A stretch of 62,264 bases of DNA from Arthrobacter sp. SDTb3-6 (GTDB taxonomy: Bacteria > Actinomycetota > Actinomycetes > Actinomycetales > Micrococcaceae). Under the pieces are notes generated by a model that saw nothing but the letters and a program-made list of their open reading frames with translations, was not told where the DNA came from and did not search any database. Below, in pieces: positions 1 through 9,203 of the stretch (its first letter is position 1; each line of letters starts with the position of its first letter). The translations under genes were made by a program, and so were the position numbers. The stretch is from the NCBI RefSeq assembly GCF_013376095.1, contig NZ_JAAMFN010000025.1, positions 1-62,264 on the forward strand, written 5' to 3'.

Positions 1-1826
1 GCATCCTCCGGGCCGTCGCAGGCCGCGGCCCGGGCGGTCAGGTGCAGCACGCCCTCGGGCACATCGGCTGACAGCACCAGCGTCCGGGACAGGCCCACGG
101 ACGTGCCGCCGCCGGAGACCAGCAGTTCCGGCGGGGTGGAGGAGACCTTCAACTGCGTGGGGTCGCCCCAGCGGTCGTCCAGCTTTTGCCCGGTCGGCGC
201 CGAGAAACGCACCGTCAGTGCCAGCCCGCCGCTGGCCACGGCAGTCCTGGGGCGCTGGGTCTGTGCGGCGCCCTCGTCGACCTGCAGTGCCTGCTTGGGC
301 AGCGGCACGCGGATCAGCTGGTGCTTGTTGGCTTCCACCACGATGAGCAGCGGGACGTCGCCGGACTCGTCCAGCAGCACGTCGCTGGGCTCGGCCAGCC
401 CGCGGGCCAGCGTGCTGACCTGCCGTGTGGCGGGGTCGTAGCGTCGCACGGCACCGTTGTAGGTGTCCGCCACGGCCACGGAACCGTCCGGGAGCACGGC
501 GACTCCCAGCGGGTGCTGCAGGCGGGCCTGGGCGGCGTCGCCGTCGCGGAAGCCAAAGTCGAAGAGGCCCTCGCCGATGGCGGTCTCCACGGTCGCCGTC
601 CGCCCGCCGGCATCGCCCGCAGGTCCGAACTTCACCACGCGCAGCGCTGACGTTTCGGAGTCGGCCACCCAGAGATTTCCCTGGGCGTCCTCGGTCAGGC
701 CGGAGGGCTGGGCAAACCAGGCCTGGTGGGCCGGACCGTCAAGCAGTCCCTCGAGCCCGTTGCCTGCAACAATCTCCACGGCACCGCTGGCCGGGTCAAA
801 GCCAAAGAGCTGGTGCGTTCCGGCCATGGCAACCACCACTGTCTCCAGCACGGAGGAATACGCCACATCCCACGGCGAGGACAGCGCAATCTCGAGGGGC
901 GCGGTGCCGAGCTGCGTCGCAGAGGCCGGGGCGCCGTCGTCATCCACCCGCGCAGGGCCCGCATCCAGGAGCCGCTGCACGCCATTGCCGGCCACGGTCC
1001 GCACCTCGCCGGTGGCGAGCGTGACCCCGCGGAGGCGATGGTTTACCGAGTCGGCCATGATCACGTCGTACCCGACGCGCGCGGCCAGTGCGGCCGGGAG
1101 CAGCGCCACGCCCTGGGGTTCGTTGAACTCGGCCTGCCCGGCGGAACCGTCCGTGTGCCCCCTGGTCCCGGCCCCGATGGTGCGCACCACGGTGGCCAGG
1201 TCCGGACCCATCTCCACGAGCCGGTGGTGGCCGGTGTCGGAGACGAGGAAGTTCCCGCCCGCCAGCGGCAGCACCTTGCCGGGAAAGCGAAGGTCGCGGG
1301 AGACGGGCTCGGGAGCCACATAGGGCCCGTCGCCGCGGTGCAGGGTCCCCTTCGCCTCATGCTCGGCGATCAGTTCGGGGATGAAGGAGGCCAGGCCGGC
1401 CGCATGCCCCTCGCCGGAAAGGTGGGCCACGATGTAGCCCTCGGGGTCCACCACCACCAAGGTGGGCCAGGCGCGCGCGGAGTAGGCCTGCCAGGTGGCC
1501 AGCTCGGGGTCGTCCAGGACGGGGTGGGTGATCTCATAACGTTCGACCGCGGCGGCGAGGGCCGCGGGGTCCGCCTCGTGCTCAAACTTCGGCGAGTGCA
1601 CGCCCACCGTGACCAACACGTCCCTGTACTCCTCCTCGAGGGGGCGCAGTTCGTCCAGCACGTGCAGGCAGTTGATGCAGCAGAACGACCAGAAATCGAG
1701 GATGACAATCTTGCCGCGCAGCTTTTCCAGGCCCAGCTCGGCGCCACCGGTGTTGAGCCAGGCACGGCCCTGCAGTTCGGAGGCGCGGACGCGGACGGTG
1801 GCGGCGGTGTTCGTTGCAGAATCCAC
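1..1826 (-). CDS. NHL-repeat thioredoxin-like protein (NHLRC2-like), 3' end outside window
   Basis: The 608 visible codons start at GTG (1826-1824), which overlaps by one base the TAG stop of the upstream CopD/CtaG gene, so the two are probably translationally coupled. Residues 1-150 form a TlpA/thioredoxin-like domain with the redox motif WSFCCINCLHVL (CxxC = C50, C53), followed by NHL beta-propeller repeats (for example VAVLPDGSVAVADTYNGAVR). Family members couple a thiol-disulfide domain to a propeller; their substrates are not well defined. I see no signal peptide, so a cytoplasmic location is likely. The C-terminus runs off the left edge, and the family's usual length of about 650 suggests little is missing. 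Proximity to an oxidase-assembly gene hints at a role in thiol or copper homeostasis (inference). Confidence 0.85.
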   Translation of the reverse strand, partial: MDSATNTAATVRVRASELQGRAWLNTGGAELGLEKLRGKIVILDFWSFCCINCLHVLDELRPLEEEYRDVLVTVGVHSPKFEHEADPAALAAAVERYEITHPVLDDPELATWQAYSARAWPTLVVVDPEGYIVAHLSGEGHAAGLASFIPELIAEHEAKGTLHRGDGPYVAPEPVSRDLRFPGKVLPLAGGNFLVSDTGHHRLVEMGPDLATVVRTIGAGTRGHTDGSAGQAEFNEPQGVALLPAALAARVGYDVIMADSVNHRLRGVTLATGEVRTVAGNGVQRLLDAGPARVDDDGAPASATQLGTAPLEIALSSPWDVAYSSVLETVVVAMAGTHQLFGFDPASGAVEIVAGNGLEGLLDGPAHQAWFAQPSGLTEDAQGNLWVADSETSALRVVKFGPAGDAGGRTATVETAIGEGLFDFGFRDGDAAQARLQHPLGVAVLPDGSVAVADTYNGAVRRYDPATRQVSTLARGLAEPSDVLLDESGDVPLLIVVEANKHQLIRVPLPKQALQVDEGAAQTQRPRTAVASGGLALTVRFSAPTGQKLDDRWGDPTQLKVSSTPPELLVSGGGTSVGLSRTLVLSADVPEGVLHLTARAAACDGPED

Positions 1827-4108
1827 TAGTGCTTTTCTCCTTGTGACCCAGGTTGGGAACGTGAACCGGATGGGGTACCAGACGGTGAAGCTGGGGGCGC
1901 AGCCGGGCTGTTGTGCAGGTGCGGCAGCGGCGGTCCGCTGTGGGCGGAGTCCATCGTGGCGTCACGCCGGGCCAGCTGGGCAAACATGTCATTGTAAGCG
2001 TTGAGGTCGGCGTAGTTATTCCGAACGGCGGCCCGGTCCTTGCGCTTGGTCTCGCGCGCATCCGACTTCGACCACATGTAGGCGACCCCCATGGCAATGG
2101 CCAGGGTGGGGACCTCCCCCACGCCCCAGGCGATGCCGCCGGCGGTTTGCTGGTCAACCAGCGCCGAGTCACCCCAGGGCCGGCCCATGTTGCCAAAGTA
2201 TTCGCCCGAGAGCAGGTTGGTGGCCATCATCAGGGAGACCCCGAAGAATGCGTGGAACGCCATGGTTGCCAGGAGCAGCAGCAGCCGCATCGGGTACGGG
2301 AAGCGGCGCGGGAGCGGGTCCGAGCCGATCATGCTCATGATGAAGATGTAACCCGTCAGCGTGAAGTGCACGATCATCAGCTCGTGGCCCACGTGGTAGC
2401 GCATGGCCAGGTTGAACAGGGGCGAGTAGTAAAACACGACCAGGCTGCCGGCGAAGTTGGCTGCGGCAAACAGCGGGTGCGTGATCAGCTGCGAGTACCG
2501 GGAGTGCACCAGCACCAGGATCCATTCGCGGACGCCCCGGCTGCCGTCCCGGCGCGGGGTCAGCGCCTGCAGTGCCAGGGACACGGGCGAGCCCAGCGCC
2601 AGGAACAGGGGGGCGATGACCATCAGCGACATGTGCTCCACCATGTGGGCGCTGAACAGGACCTGGCCGTACACGGCCGTCCCGCCGGAGGTGATGTAGA
2701 CCAGGGACACGAGCCCGGCAAACCAAGACACGCTGCGCAGCACGGACCACTTGTCCCCGCGGCGGCGCAGCTTGATGAGGCCGGAGATGTACGCGGCCGC
2801 GGCGGCCAGGGCGAAGGCCACCCACAGCCAGTCCATCCGCCACTCGGTGAACCACCGGGAGAAGGTCAGCTCCGGTGGCAGCGGGTAGTCGGTGAGAATC
2901 TGGGCCGGGGTCAGCGCCGCCTGCACCAGTTCCCGGGACTGCGGGGGCGCGGAGCGGCTCAGGCCCACGGCGAGGCCGCTGGTGATGCCCATGATCAGCA
3001 GTTCGCCAAAGACCAGCTGCCAGAGCAGGCGGCGGGTGCGGGCCGCCGTCGCTGGTTTTTCACCCCCGGCCAGGCGGGGAATGATCCAGGTCCGGTGCAT
3101 CCAGCCGATCACGCCGAGCAGGATGGTGGCGGCGGACTTGGCCAGGATCAGCTGGCCGTAGCTGGAGTAGAAGAGGTCGTGCCAGTTGGTGATGCGGATG
3201 GCGGCGTTGACAATTCCGGAGCCGGCCACGCCTGCGAAGGCGAAGATGGCGAGCGTGGAGAAGCGCTGCAGCGTCGGGGCGGTGATCTTGCCCAACACCC
3301 CGGAAACCACCACCAGCACAATGATGCCGCCCACCCACAGCGAAACGCCGGTGATGTGCAGGAACAGCGAGTTCACGGCGCCAACGTGGTCGGCACTGGA
3401 GGCGGAGTGGCCGATCAGCGCCTGCGGCACAAACGCCAGCAGGGCCACGACCAGGGGGACGGCCAGGGCGCTGATATTGCGCAGGCCAAACACGAGGGTG
3501 GTGGTGACGGCGGCGCAAATGACCACCATGAGCCAGGCCTGGCCCACGGGCAGCGACGTCATGTAAAACACCAGCTGGTGGGTGTATTCGCTGCTGCCGG
3601 ACACGGACAGCCCGGAAATGCTTGAGTACGTCAGCACTAGGACGGCGATGGCTGCCAGGGTCCAGACGCCGCCGGCCACCGCAGCCAGCGTCATGACGCG
3701 GGTGAAGGCGGGATGTTCGGGGACGTGGTGGCGCTTGGCGGAGTCCGCCTTTTGCTTGCCGGTGTGGGGCCGGCGGGACGTGGCATCCTTGGGCAGGATC
3801 ACGATGGCGAACACCAGCGAGCCCACGACCGTGGCCAGGGCCAGGTTGTGGATGGTGGTGGCCACGGGCAGGCCCCAGCGGGTGAAGGCCCCCGGATCGC
3901 CGAGCTGCTGCACCCCGGCGGCGCCGGTCCACAGCAAAGCGCCCACGACGCCGGCCATGGCGCCGGCCAGCCCAAGCCACCACCACGGCCCGCGAATGCC
4001 GCCGGCAAAAGTGGCGGCCAGACCGGGTTTTGGCGCGGCAATCTCCGGGCGGGGACTCGTGGCGGGGGCTGATTCTACGGGTGGCACCCTTCCATTGTCT
4101 GGCACCAT
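1826..4108 (-). CDS. CopD-CtaG fusion membrane protein (copper transport / cytochrome c oxidase assembly)
   Basis: This is a 760-residue polytopic membrane protein. The N-terminal half resembles the CopD/YcnJ copper-resistance domain (several TM helices, residues about 50-400). The C-terminal half (about 420-680) is a CtaG/caa3-type oxidase assembly domain with His-rich helices, for example HMVEHMSLMVIAPLFLALG, HVGHELMIVHFTLTGYIF and FHAFFGVSLMM. The tail is Pro/Ser-rich and probably cytoplasmic. Such fusions are common in actinobacteria and are thought to move copper to the membrane for oxidase assembly. The start is uncertain: ATG at 4108 has no clear ribosome-binding site, and a GTG at 4087 lies 6 bases after a GACAAT hexamer and could be a leaderless start. 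Confidence 0.88.
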   Translation of the reverse strand: MVPDNGRVPPVESAPATSPRPEIAAPKPGLAATFAGGIRGPWWWLGLAGAMAGVVGALLWTGAAGVQQLGDPGAFTRWGLPVATTIHNLALATVVGSLVFAIVILPKDATSRRPHTGKQKADSAKRHHVPEHPAFTRVMTLAAVAGGVWTLAAIAVLVLTYSSISGLSVSGSSEYTHQLVFYMTSLPVGQAWLMVVICAAVTTTLVFGLRNISALAVPLVVALLAFVPQALIGHSASSADHVGAVNSLFLHITGVSLWVGGIIVLVVVSGVLGKITAPTLQRFSTLAIFAFAGVAGSGIVNAAIRITNWHDLFYSSYGQLILAKSAATILLGVIGWMHRTWIIPRLAGGEKPATAARTRRLLWQLVFGELLIMGITSGLAVGLSRSAPPQSRELVQAALTPAQILTDYPLPPELTFSRWFTEWRMDWLWVAFALAAAAAYISGLIKLRRRGDKWSVLRSVSWFAGLVSLVYITSGGTAVYGQVLFSAHMVEHMSLMVIAPLFLALGSPVSLALQALTPRRDGSRGVREWILVLVHSRYSQLITHPLFAAANFAGSLVVFYYSPLFNLAMRYHVGHELMIVHFTLTGYIFIMSMIGSDPLPRRFPYPMRLLLLLATMAFHAFFGVSLMMATNLLSGEYFGNMGRPWGDSALVDQQTAGGIAWGVGEVPTLAIAMGVAYMWSKSDARETKRKDRAAVRNNYADLNAYNDMFAQLARRDATMDSAHSGPPLPHLHNSPAAPPASPSGTPSGSRSQPGSQGEKH

Positions 4109-4160
4109 GCCGGTCCAGGGCGAATCAGGGACTTCCCAGCTTCACCTGCGGATTAAACAC

Positions 4161-4194
4161 GCGGGGGCGGCCGGCAGGTGCCGGCCGCCCCCGC
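4161..4194 (-). terminator. hairpin terminator after HU gene
   Basis: A perfect 15-bp GC-only stem (4161-4175 with 4180-4194) has a 4-base loop, 17 bases past the HU stop codon. On the minus strand it is followed by GTGTTTAATCC, a weak U tract. Confidence 0.75.
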
Positions 4195-4210
4195 GGCGAA
4201 GTTGTGGTGA

Positions 4211-4498
4211 TTACTTCTTGTTGGAAACGGCAGCCTTCAGCTTGGAGCCGGCGGACAGCTTGACGCTGTGGCCTGCGGCAATCTGGATGGTTTCGCCGGT
4301 CTGCGGGTTGCGGCCGGTGCGAGCTGCACGGTCGGTGCGCTCGATGGAGAGCCAACCCGGGATGGTGATCTTTTCACCGGCGGCAACGGAGCTCTCGAAT
4401 ACCGAGAACAGTGCGTCCAGGACGCCGTTCACTGCGGTCTGGCTGGTCTCAGCCTTTGCAGCAACTTCCGCAACCAGTTCGCTACGATTCTTAGCCAT
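4211..4498 (-). CDS. hup: HU-family histone-like DNA-binding protein
   Basis: A 95-residue nucleoid protein that bends DNA as a dimer. It has the HU fold: helical N-terminus (MAKNRSELVAEVA), a beta-arm region with GRNPQTGETIQI (the GRNP motif that contacts DNA at the arm) and a short lysine-ending tail (SNKK). It lacks the long lysine/alanine tail of mycobacterial HupB, so it is the short form. The start at 4498 is chosen because AGGAGG lies 6 bases upstream; a start 7 codons further up would bury that site. It is monocistronic, with its own consensus-like promoter and strong terminator. Confidence 0.95.
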   Translation of the reverse strand: MAKNRSELVAEVAAKAETSQTAVNGVLDALFSVFESSVAAGEKITIPGWLSIERTDRAARTGRNPQTGETIQIAAGHSVKLSAGSKLKAAVSNKK

Positions 4499-4521
4499 GT
4501 TTGTCCTCCTGGACGTCAAGA

Positions 4522-4550
4522 AATTCTTGTTCCACGCGGTTGCGTGTCAA
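4522..4550 (-). promoter_or_regulatory. HU gene promoter
   Basis: On the minus strand there is a perfect -35 TTGACA (4550-4545), a 17-base spacer and a -10 AGAATT (4527-4522), 24 bases before the HU start codon. Confidence 0.6.
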
Positions 4551-4688
4551 CCACTGCTAGCGAACTTACCAGTTCTTCCGCGGGATTCCGGCAATTTTGG
4601 GCGTTTTTCGTGGTTTTTGGACCGATTTGCAGTGATTCCTGCCCCGGTTTTCACCCCCGGGCGCCCGCAGCGGCCCAAAAACGGCCCG

Positions 4689-5897
4689 TTAACGCGCCAC
4701 ACCGGGGCGAAACGGGGCAAACGACAACGGCTCGTCGCGCAACATGGAAAGCCCGCATTCCAGTGCTCCCAGCACCACGCCGTCGGCCCCCAGCGTGGAC
4801 GCCGCCAGCTCGGGCACGGGCGGCTGGAAAACGTCATCCAGCACGGCGGCGGCCTTGTCGATGACGGGCTGCGCAGCCTGGGCGATGGCCCCGGCCACGA
4901 TGACCTTCTCCACGTCCAGCAGGCTCACCAGTATCTGGGCAACGCGGGCCAGCCGCTCCCCCAGGCGGTCCACAATCCCCTGCGCCGCCGCATCCCCGCC
5001 GGCTGCTGCGGCAAACACCGCCTCGGCGGACAACTGCGCCCGGGGAAGCTGCGCCAGCGCCGAGCCCGGCGGCAGGGTCCTGGCCTTGCTGGCCGCCACA
5101 GCCCATTCCCGGGCCAGGAACCCCAGCCCTTCGGAGGAACCGGCTCCCTGGACAATGTCCAGCAGGCGCATTTCGCCCGCACCGCCGTGCCGGCCGCGCA
5201 GCAGCCTGCCGTCAACGACCAGCCCCGCACCGAAGCGTTCACCGGACAATAGCGTTGCAAAGGAGTCAAGGCCCGGGTTGCGGGCGTGTTCGGCGAGCGC
5301 CGCCAGGTTTGCGTCGTTGTCGACCATGGTCCGGCCGCAATCGTCAAATACGGCAGGGAAGCCCGGATTCATGTGCTGCCAATAGTCGTGTCCCGCCGGG
5401 GAGTGTCCCTGTCCGTCCACGGGGGCCGGCACGCCGACCACCACGAGGAAGACCTCCTCCGGGCGCACATCCGCGTGTGCCAGCACGGAATCGACGGCAC
5501 CGCGCGCCGCCGTCCGCCGGACGGGGCCCTGCACGCCGTCGATCGTGTGGCCGGTCCGGGCGAGGATGGTGCCGCGCAGATCGGCCACGGCCGCGGTGAC
5601 TGTGTGTTGGCCGGCGTCGACGGCGACGATATAGCCGGCCCGGTCGCGCAGCCGGTAGCGGCGGGCGGGCCGGCCCTTGCTGTACTGGCCGGCCTCCCGG
5701 GAATCAGCCACCTCGTCGATCCACCCCTGCGCCACGAGGGTGTCGCAGAGCCCCAGGACCGTGGACCGGGTCAGCCCTGTCGCCGCCATGACCTCCGACG
5801 CCAGAAAGGTCTGGGCAGCCAACGCATAGCGCAGCACCGCCCCTACGTTCATGCGCCGCAACAATTGCGGCGACGTCGCCACATCTTCCCGTAACAT
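4689..5897 (-). CDS. ROK-family transcriptional repressor of the divergent sugar operon
   Basis: 402 residues: an N-terminal winged helix (about 10-65, SEVMAATGLTRSTVLGLCDTL) and a C-terminal ROK sugar-kinase fold (about 85-390) with the ATPase-like segment IVAVDAGQHTVTAAVADL. It is transcribed divergently from a sugar ABC operon starting 160 bases away, so it probably represses that operon until a sugar binds. Around residue 235 the usual ROK metal site (E-x-GH followed by CxCGxxGC) is replaced by GGAGEMRLLDIVQGAGSSEG. All zinc cysteines and the histidine are missing, as is seen in some regulators that only sense sugar. The ligand may be maltose, trehalose or an alpha-glucoside, judged from the neighbouring GH13 enzyme (inference). 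Confidence 0.88.
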   Translation of the reverse strand: MLREDVATSPQLLRRMNVGAVLRYALAAQTFLASEVMAATGLTRSTVLGLCDTLVAQGWIDEVADSREAGQYSKGRPARRYRLRDRAGYIVAVDAGQHTVTAAVADLRGTILARTGHTIDGVQGPVRRTAARGAVDSVLAHADVRPEEVFLVVVGVPAPVDGQGHSPAGHDYWQHMNPGFPAVFDDCGRTMVDNDANLAALAEHARNPGLDSFATLLSGERFGAGLVVDGRLLRGRHGGAGEMRLLDIVQGAGSSEGLGFLAREWAVAASKARTLPPGSALAQLPRAQLSAEAVFAAAAGGDAAAQGIVDRLGERLARVAQILVSLLDVEKVIVAGAIAQAAQPVIDKAAAVLDDVFQPPVPELAASTLGADGVVLGALECGLSMLRDEPLSFAPFRPGVAR

Positions 5898-5943
5898 CCC
5901 TTGACCCCATCGCCGTCGTGAGGCAATATTACCTTTGCTTATT

Positions 5944-5962
5944 AAATATAGGTTCTAGATTT
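5944..5962. promoter_or_regulatory. putative ROK operator in divergent intergenic region
   Basis: A 19-base imperfect palindrome, AAATATAGGTTCTAGATTT (8-bp arms, 3-base centre, one mismatch), lies in an AT-rich island between the ROK gene and the sugar operon. Its position suits an operator controlling both promoters. The surrounding -10/-35 elements are not clear enough to assign. Confidence 0.5.
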
Positions 5963-6056
5963 AGTTATTAGAGAAACGCCGCCGCGCAGCCGGCGGACCA
6001 TCGGAGTCCAGCCAGGGATGTCCAGCCAGGGAAGTCCAGCCAAGGGAGACAATGAC

Positions 6057-7349
6057 GTGCAATCCACTACACCAGCAGCGCAGCCGGGACTGAGCAGGCG
6101 GTCGTTCCTGTTCGGTGCCGCAGCGTTGGGAGCCGGGCTGTCGATGGCCGGATGCGCCCCGGGCCAGGGGTCCGGCGGGAAAACCACCACCATCACCTTC
6201 TACGTCTCCAAGCCGGAGGTGATCGGCTATTTTGACGGCTTGATCAAGCAGTTCCACGCGAGCCAGGACACCGTCCGGGTCATCCGCGATTCCACGTCAA
6301 GCATGTCCGCAGACTTCGTGCGGAACCAGCCCCCGGACCTGGGCTGCTGGAACTACAACTTCTCCGTGGCGGCCTTCGTCAGGCATGGGGCCCTGAGCGA
6401 TCTCTCCGACATGGCCGAGGCCAAGTCGATCAATCCCAAGTTGTGGCCACTGCTCCAGCAGACGGCCACCTACCCCGGCCGCACCAGCGCCATCCCGTAC
6501 TCGGTCATGGCTGCCTCGGTCATCTACAACAAGGACATGTTCGCCAGGTACGGTTTGGCCGTGCCCACCACCTGGTCCCAGCTGCAGGCGGTGTGCAGGA
6601 CGCTTCAGGGCGCCGGGATCTCCCCCTTCTACAACACGCTCAAGGACAACTGGACCGTGGCACAGGGCATGTTCGACTACAGCGTCGGCGGCATGGTGGA
6701 CATCCCCCGGTTCTTCAGCGCCCTGGACGCCGAGGGCACCTCGGTGCGGGCCGGATCTGCCGCGTCGTTCCACAAAGACTTCCAGGGCCCCATGCAGCAC
6801 ATGTCCCAGCTTGCCCTGCTGGCGAACCAGGATGCCGCAAGCCGCGGATACGGCGACGGCAACCTCGCCTTCGCCCAAGGCAAGGCGGCCATGTACCTGC
6901 AGGGCCCATGGGCACTGAACGAAATTGCCAAGACCGCGCCCACGATGAACCTGGGCACCTTCCCCCTCCCGGTCACCGAAGACCCTGCAGACCTCAAGGT
7001 GCGCGTGAACGTCGACCTCGCCTTGTGGATCCCGGAAGCGTCGAAAAAGAAGGCGGCGGCACGCCAGTTCCTGTCCTTCCTCATGCAGCCGGAGGTCAAC
7101 GACAAATACAATGCCGACAACAACGGCTTCGGCGTCCGGACGGATTCCCCGCCGGCGAGGAACCCCGCACTGGCCGGCATGCAGAAATACTACGACGGCG
7201 CCGCCTTCTACCTGGGCGCCTCGCAGCTGATCCCGGCCTCCATCCCCGTGGCCGACTATGCCCAGGCCATCGCCCTTGGGTCCGCCCCCGGGCCGGAACT
7301 GGCCACCCTGGACTCCGACTGGTCCCGGCTCGCCCTGCGCAACGCCTGA
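6057..7349 (+). CDS. sugar ABC transporter substrate-binding lipoprotein (Tat-type signal)
   Basis: A 430-residue extracellular solute-binding protein of the carbohydrate (CUT1) type. The signal peptide has a twin arginine (SRRSFLFG) and ends in a lipobox SMAGC with the lipidated cysteine at residue 33, so the protein probably folds in the cytoplasm, leaves by Tat and is anchored outside. GTG at 6057 is chosen because AAGGGAG lies 8 bases before it; an in-frame ATG at 6018 has no good site. It is the first gene of an operon with two permeases and an alpha-glucosidase and delivers the sugar to the permeases. The exact sugar cannot be read from the sequence. Confidence 0.9.
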   Translation: MQSTTPAAQPGLSRRSFLFGAAALGAGLSMAGCAPGQGSGGKTTTITFYVSKPEVIGYFDGLIKQFHASQDTVRVIRDSTSSMSADFVRNQPPDLGCWNYNFSVAAFVRHGALSDLSDMAEAKSINPKLWPLLQQTATYPGRTSAIPYSVMAASVIYNKDMFARYGLAVPTTWSQLQAVCRTLQGAGISPFYNTLKDNWTVAQGMFDYSVGGMVDIPRFFSALDAEGTSVRAGSAASFHKDFQGPMQHMSQLALLANQDAASRGYGDGNLAFAQGKAAMYLQGPWALNEIAKTAPTMNLGTFPLPVTEDPADLKVRVNVDLALWIPEASKKKAAARQFLSFLMQPEVNDKYNADNNGFGVRTDSPPARNPALAGMQKYYDGAAFYLGASQLIPASIPVADYAQAIALGSAPGPELATLDSDWSRLALRNA

Positions 7350-7383
7350 CCGCCGTCCCGCACCCACGAATCGAGTAAAGATC

Positions 7384-8274
7384 ATGGCCCTTTCATCCCC
7401 GGCTCCGGTCCGGCGGCGACGCCGCGTCGAACCCGTCTTCTATCTCTTCCTGTTGCCCACCGTCATCCTGTTCACCCTGGCGATCATGGTTCCTGCCGTC
7501 ATGGGCATCGCCCTCAGCTTCACGAACTCCGTCGGCTTTGGCGATTTCAGGTTCATCGGCCTGACCAACTACATTGCCGTCTTCTCCGACCCGGCCATCC
7601 TAGCGGCATACCTGTTCACGATTGGCTTCGCCGTCGTGACGGTGCTGCTGGTCAACGTGGTCGCGTTCCTGCTGGCCATCGCCCTGACCTCCAGGATCCG
7701 GGCAAGGATCGCCCTCCGTGCGGTTTTTGTGCTGCCCATGGTGGTCTCCGGCATTGTCATCGCCTATGTCTTCAACTACCTGTTCTCAAACTCGCTGCCC
7801 AGTGTTGCCTCGGCCGTCGGTTTCGGGCCGCTGGAGCAAAGCGTGCTGGCGAACCCGGACCTGGCCTGGCTTGCCATCGTGGTGGTCACCGCCTGGCAGG
7901 CCATCCCGGGAACCCTGCTCATTTACATCGCCGGCGTCCTGGCCATCCCCTCGGATGTCTACGAAGCCGCCTCCCTCGACGGGGCAGGCGGCTGGCGCCA
8001 GCTGCGCTCCATCACCGTCCCCCTGACCGCCGGATATGTGGTCATCAACCTCATCCTGGGCTTCAAGGGCTTCATGAACACCTACGACATCATTGTCGGC
8101 TTGACCGGGGGCGGCCCCGGCACCTCCACGACCAGCGTTGCCATGTCCATCTTCAACGGCTTTTCCAACGGCGATTACTCGTACCAAATGGCCAACGCGA
8201 CCATCTTCTTCCTGATCGCGATCGTCATCGCACTGCTTCAATTGCGCACCACCCGCGGAAAGGCGGCCCTTTAG
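7384..8274 (+). CDS. sugar ABC transporter permease (MalF type)
   Basis: A 296-residue inner-membrane permease with six predicted TM helices after an arginine-rich start (PVRRRRRVEPVFYLFLL). The EAA loop that docks the ATPase is visible near residue 197 (YEAASLDGAGGWRQL). It pairs with the next gene, which begins on the base after this stop codon. No ATP-binding gene is in the operon, so a shared MsiK-type ATPase encoded elsewhere is expected, as is common for actinobacterial CUT1 systems. Confidence 0.9.
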   Translation: MALSSPAPVRRRRRVEPVFYLFLLPTVILFTLAIMVPAVMGIALSFTNSVGFGDFRFIGLTNYIAVFSDPAILAAYLFTIGFAVVTVLLVNVVAFLLAIALTSRIRARIALRAVFVLPMVVSGIVIAYVFNYLFSNSLPSVASAVGFGPLEQSVLANPDLAWLAIVVVTAWQAIPGTLLIYIAGVLAIPSDVYEAASLDGAGGWRQLRSITVPLTAGYVVINLILGFKGFMNTYDIIVGLTGGGPGTSTTSVAMSIFNGFSNGDYSYQMANATIFFLIAIVIALLQLRTTRGKAAL

Positions 8275-9177
8275 ATGAGCACCCAAGTCATGCCCGCCCC
8301 GGCCACGCACACGGCTCCCGCCACCGCGGGGAGCCGCCCCCGCCGTCGTCCATCCCGGGCCCAGCGCGGCAGCTGGGCGCTGACCATCATCCTTGCCCTC
8401 TGCTCCCTCACCGTCCTGGTCCCGCTCTATGCAAGCTGCGTGATGGCCTTCAAAACCACCAGGCAGGCCGTTGACGGAAACGCATTTTCGCTGCCCTTCC
8501 CCTTGAGCCTGGACGGCTTTGTCCAGGCGTGGACGCTCACGGATTTCCCCCGCAGCTTCGCCATCTCCGTTTTCATTGCCGCCGTCACGGTGGCCGGCAC
8601 CATCGCCCTGAGCTCGTTCGCCGCCTTCGCCATTTCACACAACTGGGAAAACCGCGTGTTCCGCTGGTCCTTCTTCTACCTGCTGGCCGCCATGTTCCTG
8701 CCGTTCCCGGTGGTTGCGCTGTCCCAGGTGAAGCTGACCGGCATGGTGCACCTGGACAACCCGGTGGGCGTGGCCATCCTGCACATCATGTTCCAGCTGT
8801 CCTTCAGCGTCATGCTTTTCACCGCCTTCCTGCGCTCCATTCCCACCGAGCTGGAGGAAAGTGCCAGGATCGACGGCGCCAGCACCTGGCAGGTGTTCTG
8901 GCGGCTGGTCTTCCCGCTGCTGGCCCCGATGAGCGCGACGGTGGGCATCTTCGCCTTCCTGGCGTCGTGGAACGACTACATGATGCCGACGCTGATCACG
9001 GCAGACCCTGCCCTGCAGACCCTGCCCGTGCTGCAGAACATCTTTCAGACCCAGTTCAGCAATAACTACAACGTGTCCTTCGCGTCGTACCTGATGGCCA
9101 TGGCCCCGGCCATCATCGTCTATCTCATATCCCAGCGCTGGGTCATGTCCGGGCTGACCCAGGGCGCCATCAAATAA
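8275..9177 (+). CDS. sugar ABC transporter permease (MalG type)
   Basis: A 300-residue permease with six TM helices. The N-terminal basic stretch (SRPRRRPSRAQRGSW) is followed by the first helix, and the EAA loop is EESARIDGASTWQVFWRL near residue 197. The ATG directly follows the TAG of the first permease (zero spacing), which suggests coupled translation and equal stoichiometry. The C-terminus GLTQGAIK is typical of MalG-like subunits. Confidence 0.9.
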   Translation: MSTQVMPAPATHTAPATAGSRPRRRPSRAQRGSWALTIILALCSLTVLVPLYASCVMAFKTTRQAVDGNAFSLPFPLSLDGFVQAWTLTDFPRSFAISVFIAAVTVAGTIALSSFAAFAISHNWENRVFRWSFFYLLAAMFLPFPVVALSQVKLTGMVHLDNPVGVAILHIMFQLSFSVMLFTAFLRSIPTELEESARIDGASTWQVFWRLVFPLLAPMSATVGIFAFLASWNDYMMPTLITADPALQTLPVLQNIFQTQFSNNYNVSFASYLMAMAPAIIVYLISQRWVMSGLTQGAIK

Positions 9178-9203
9178 ACCACCACCCAAGGAGAACAAAC
9201 CCC

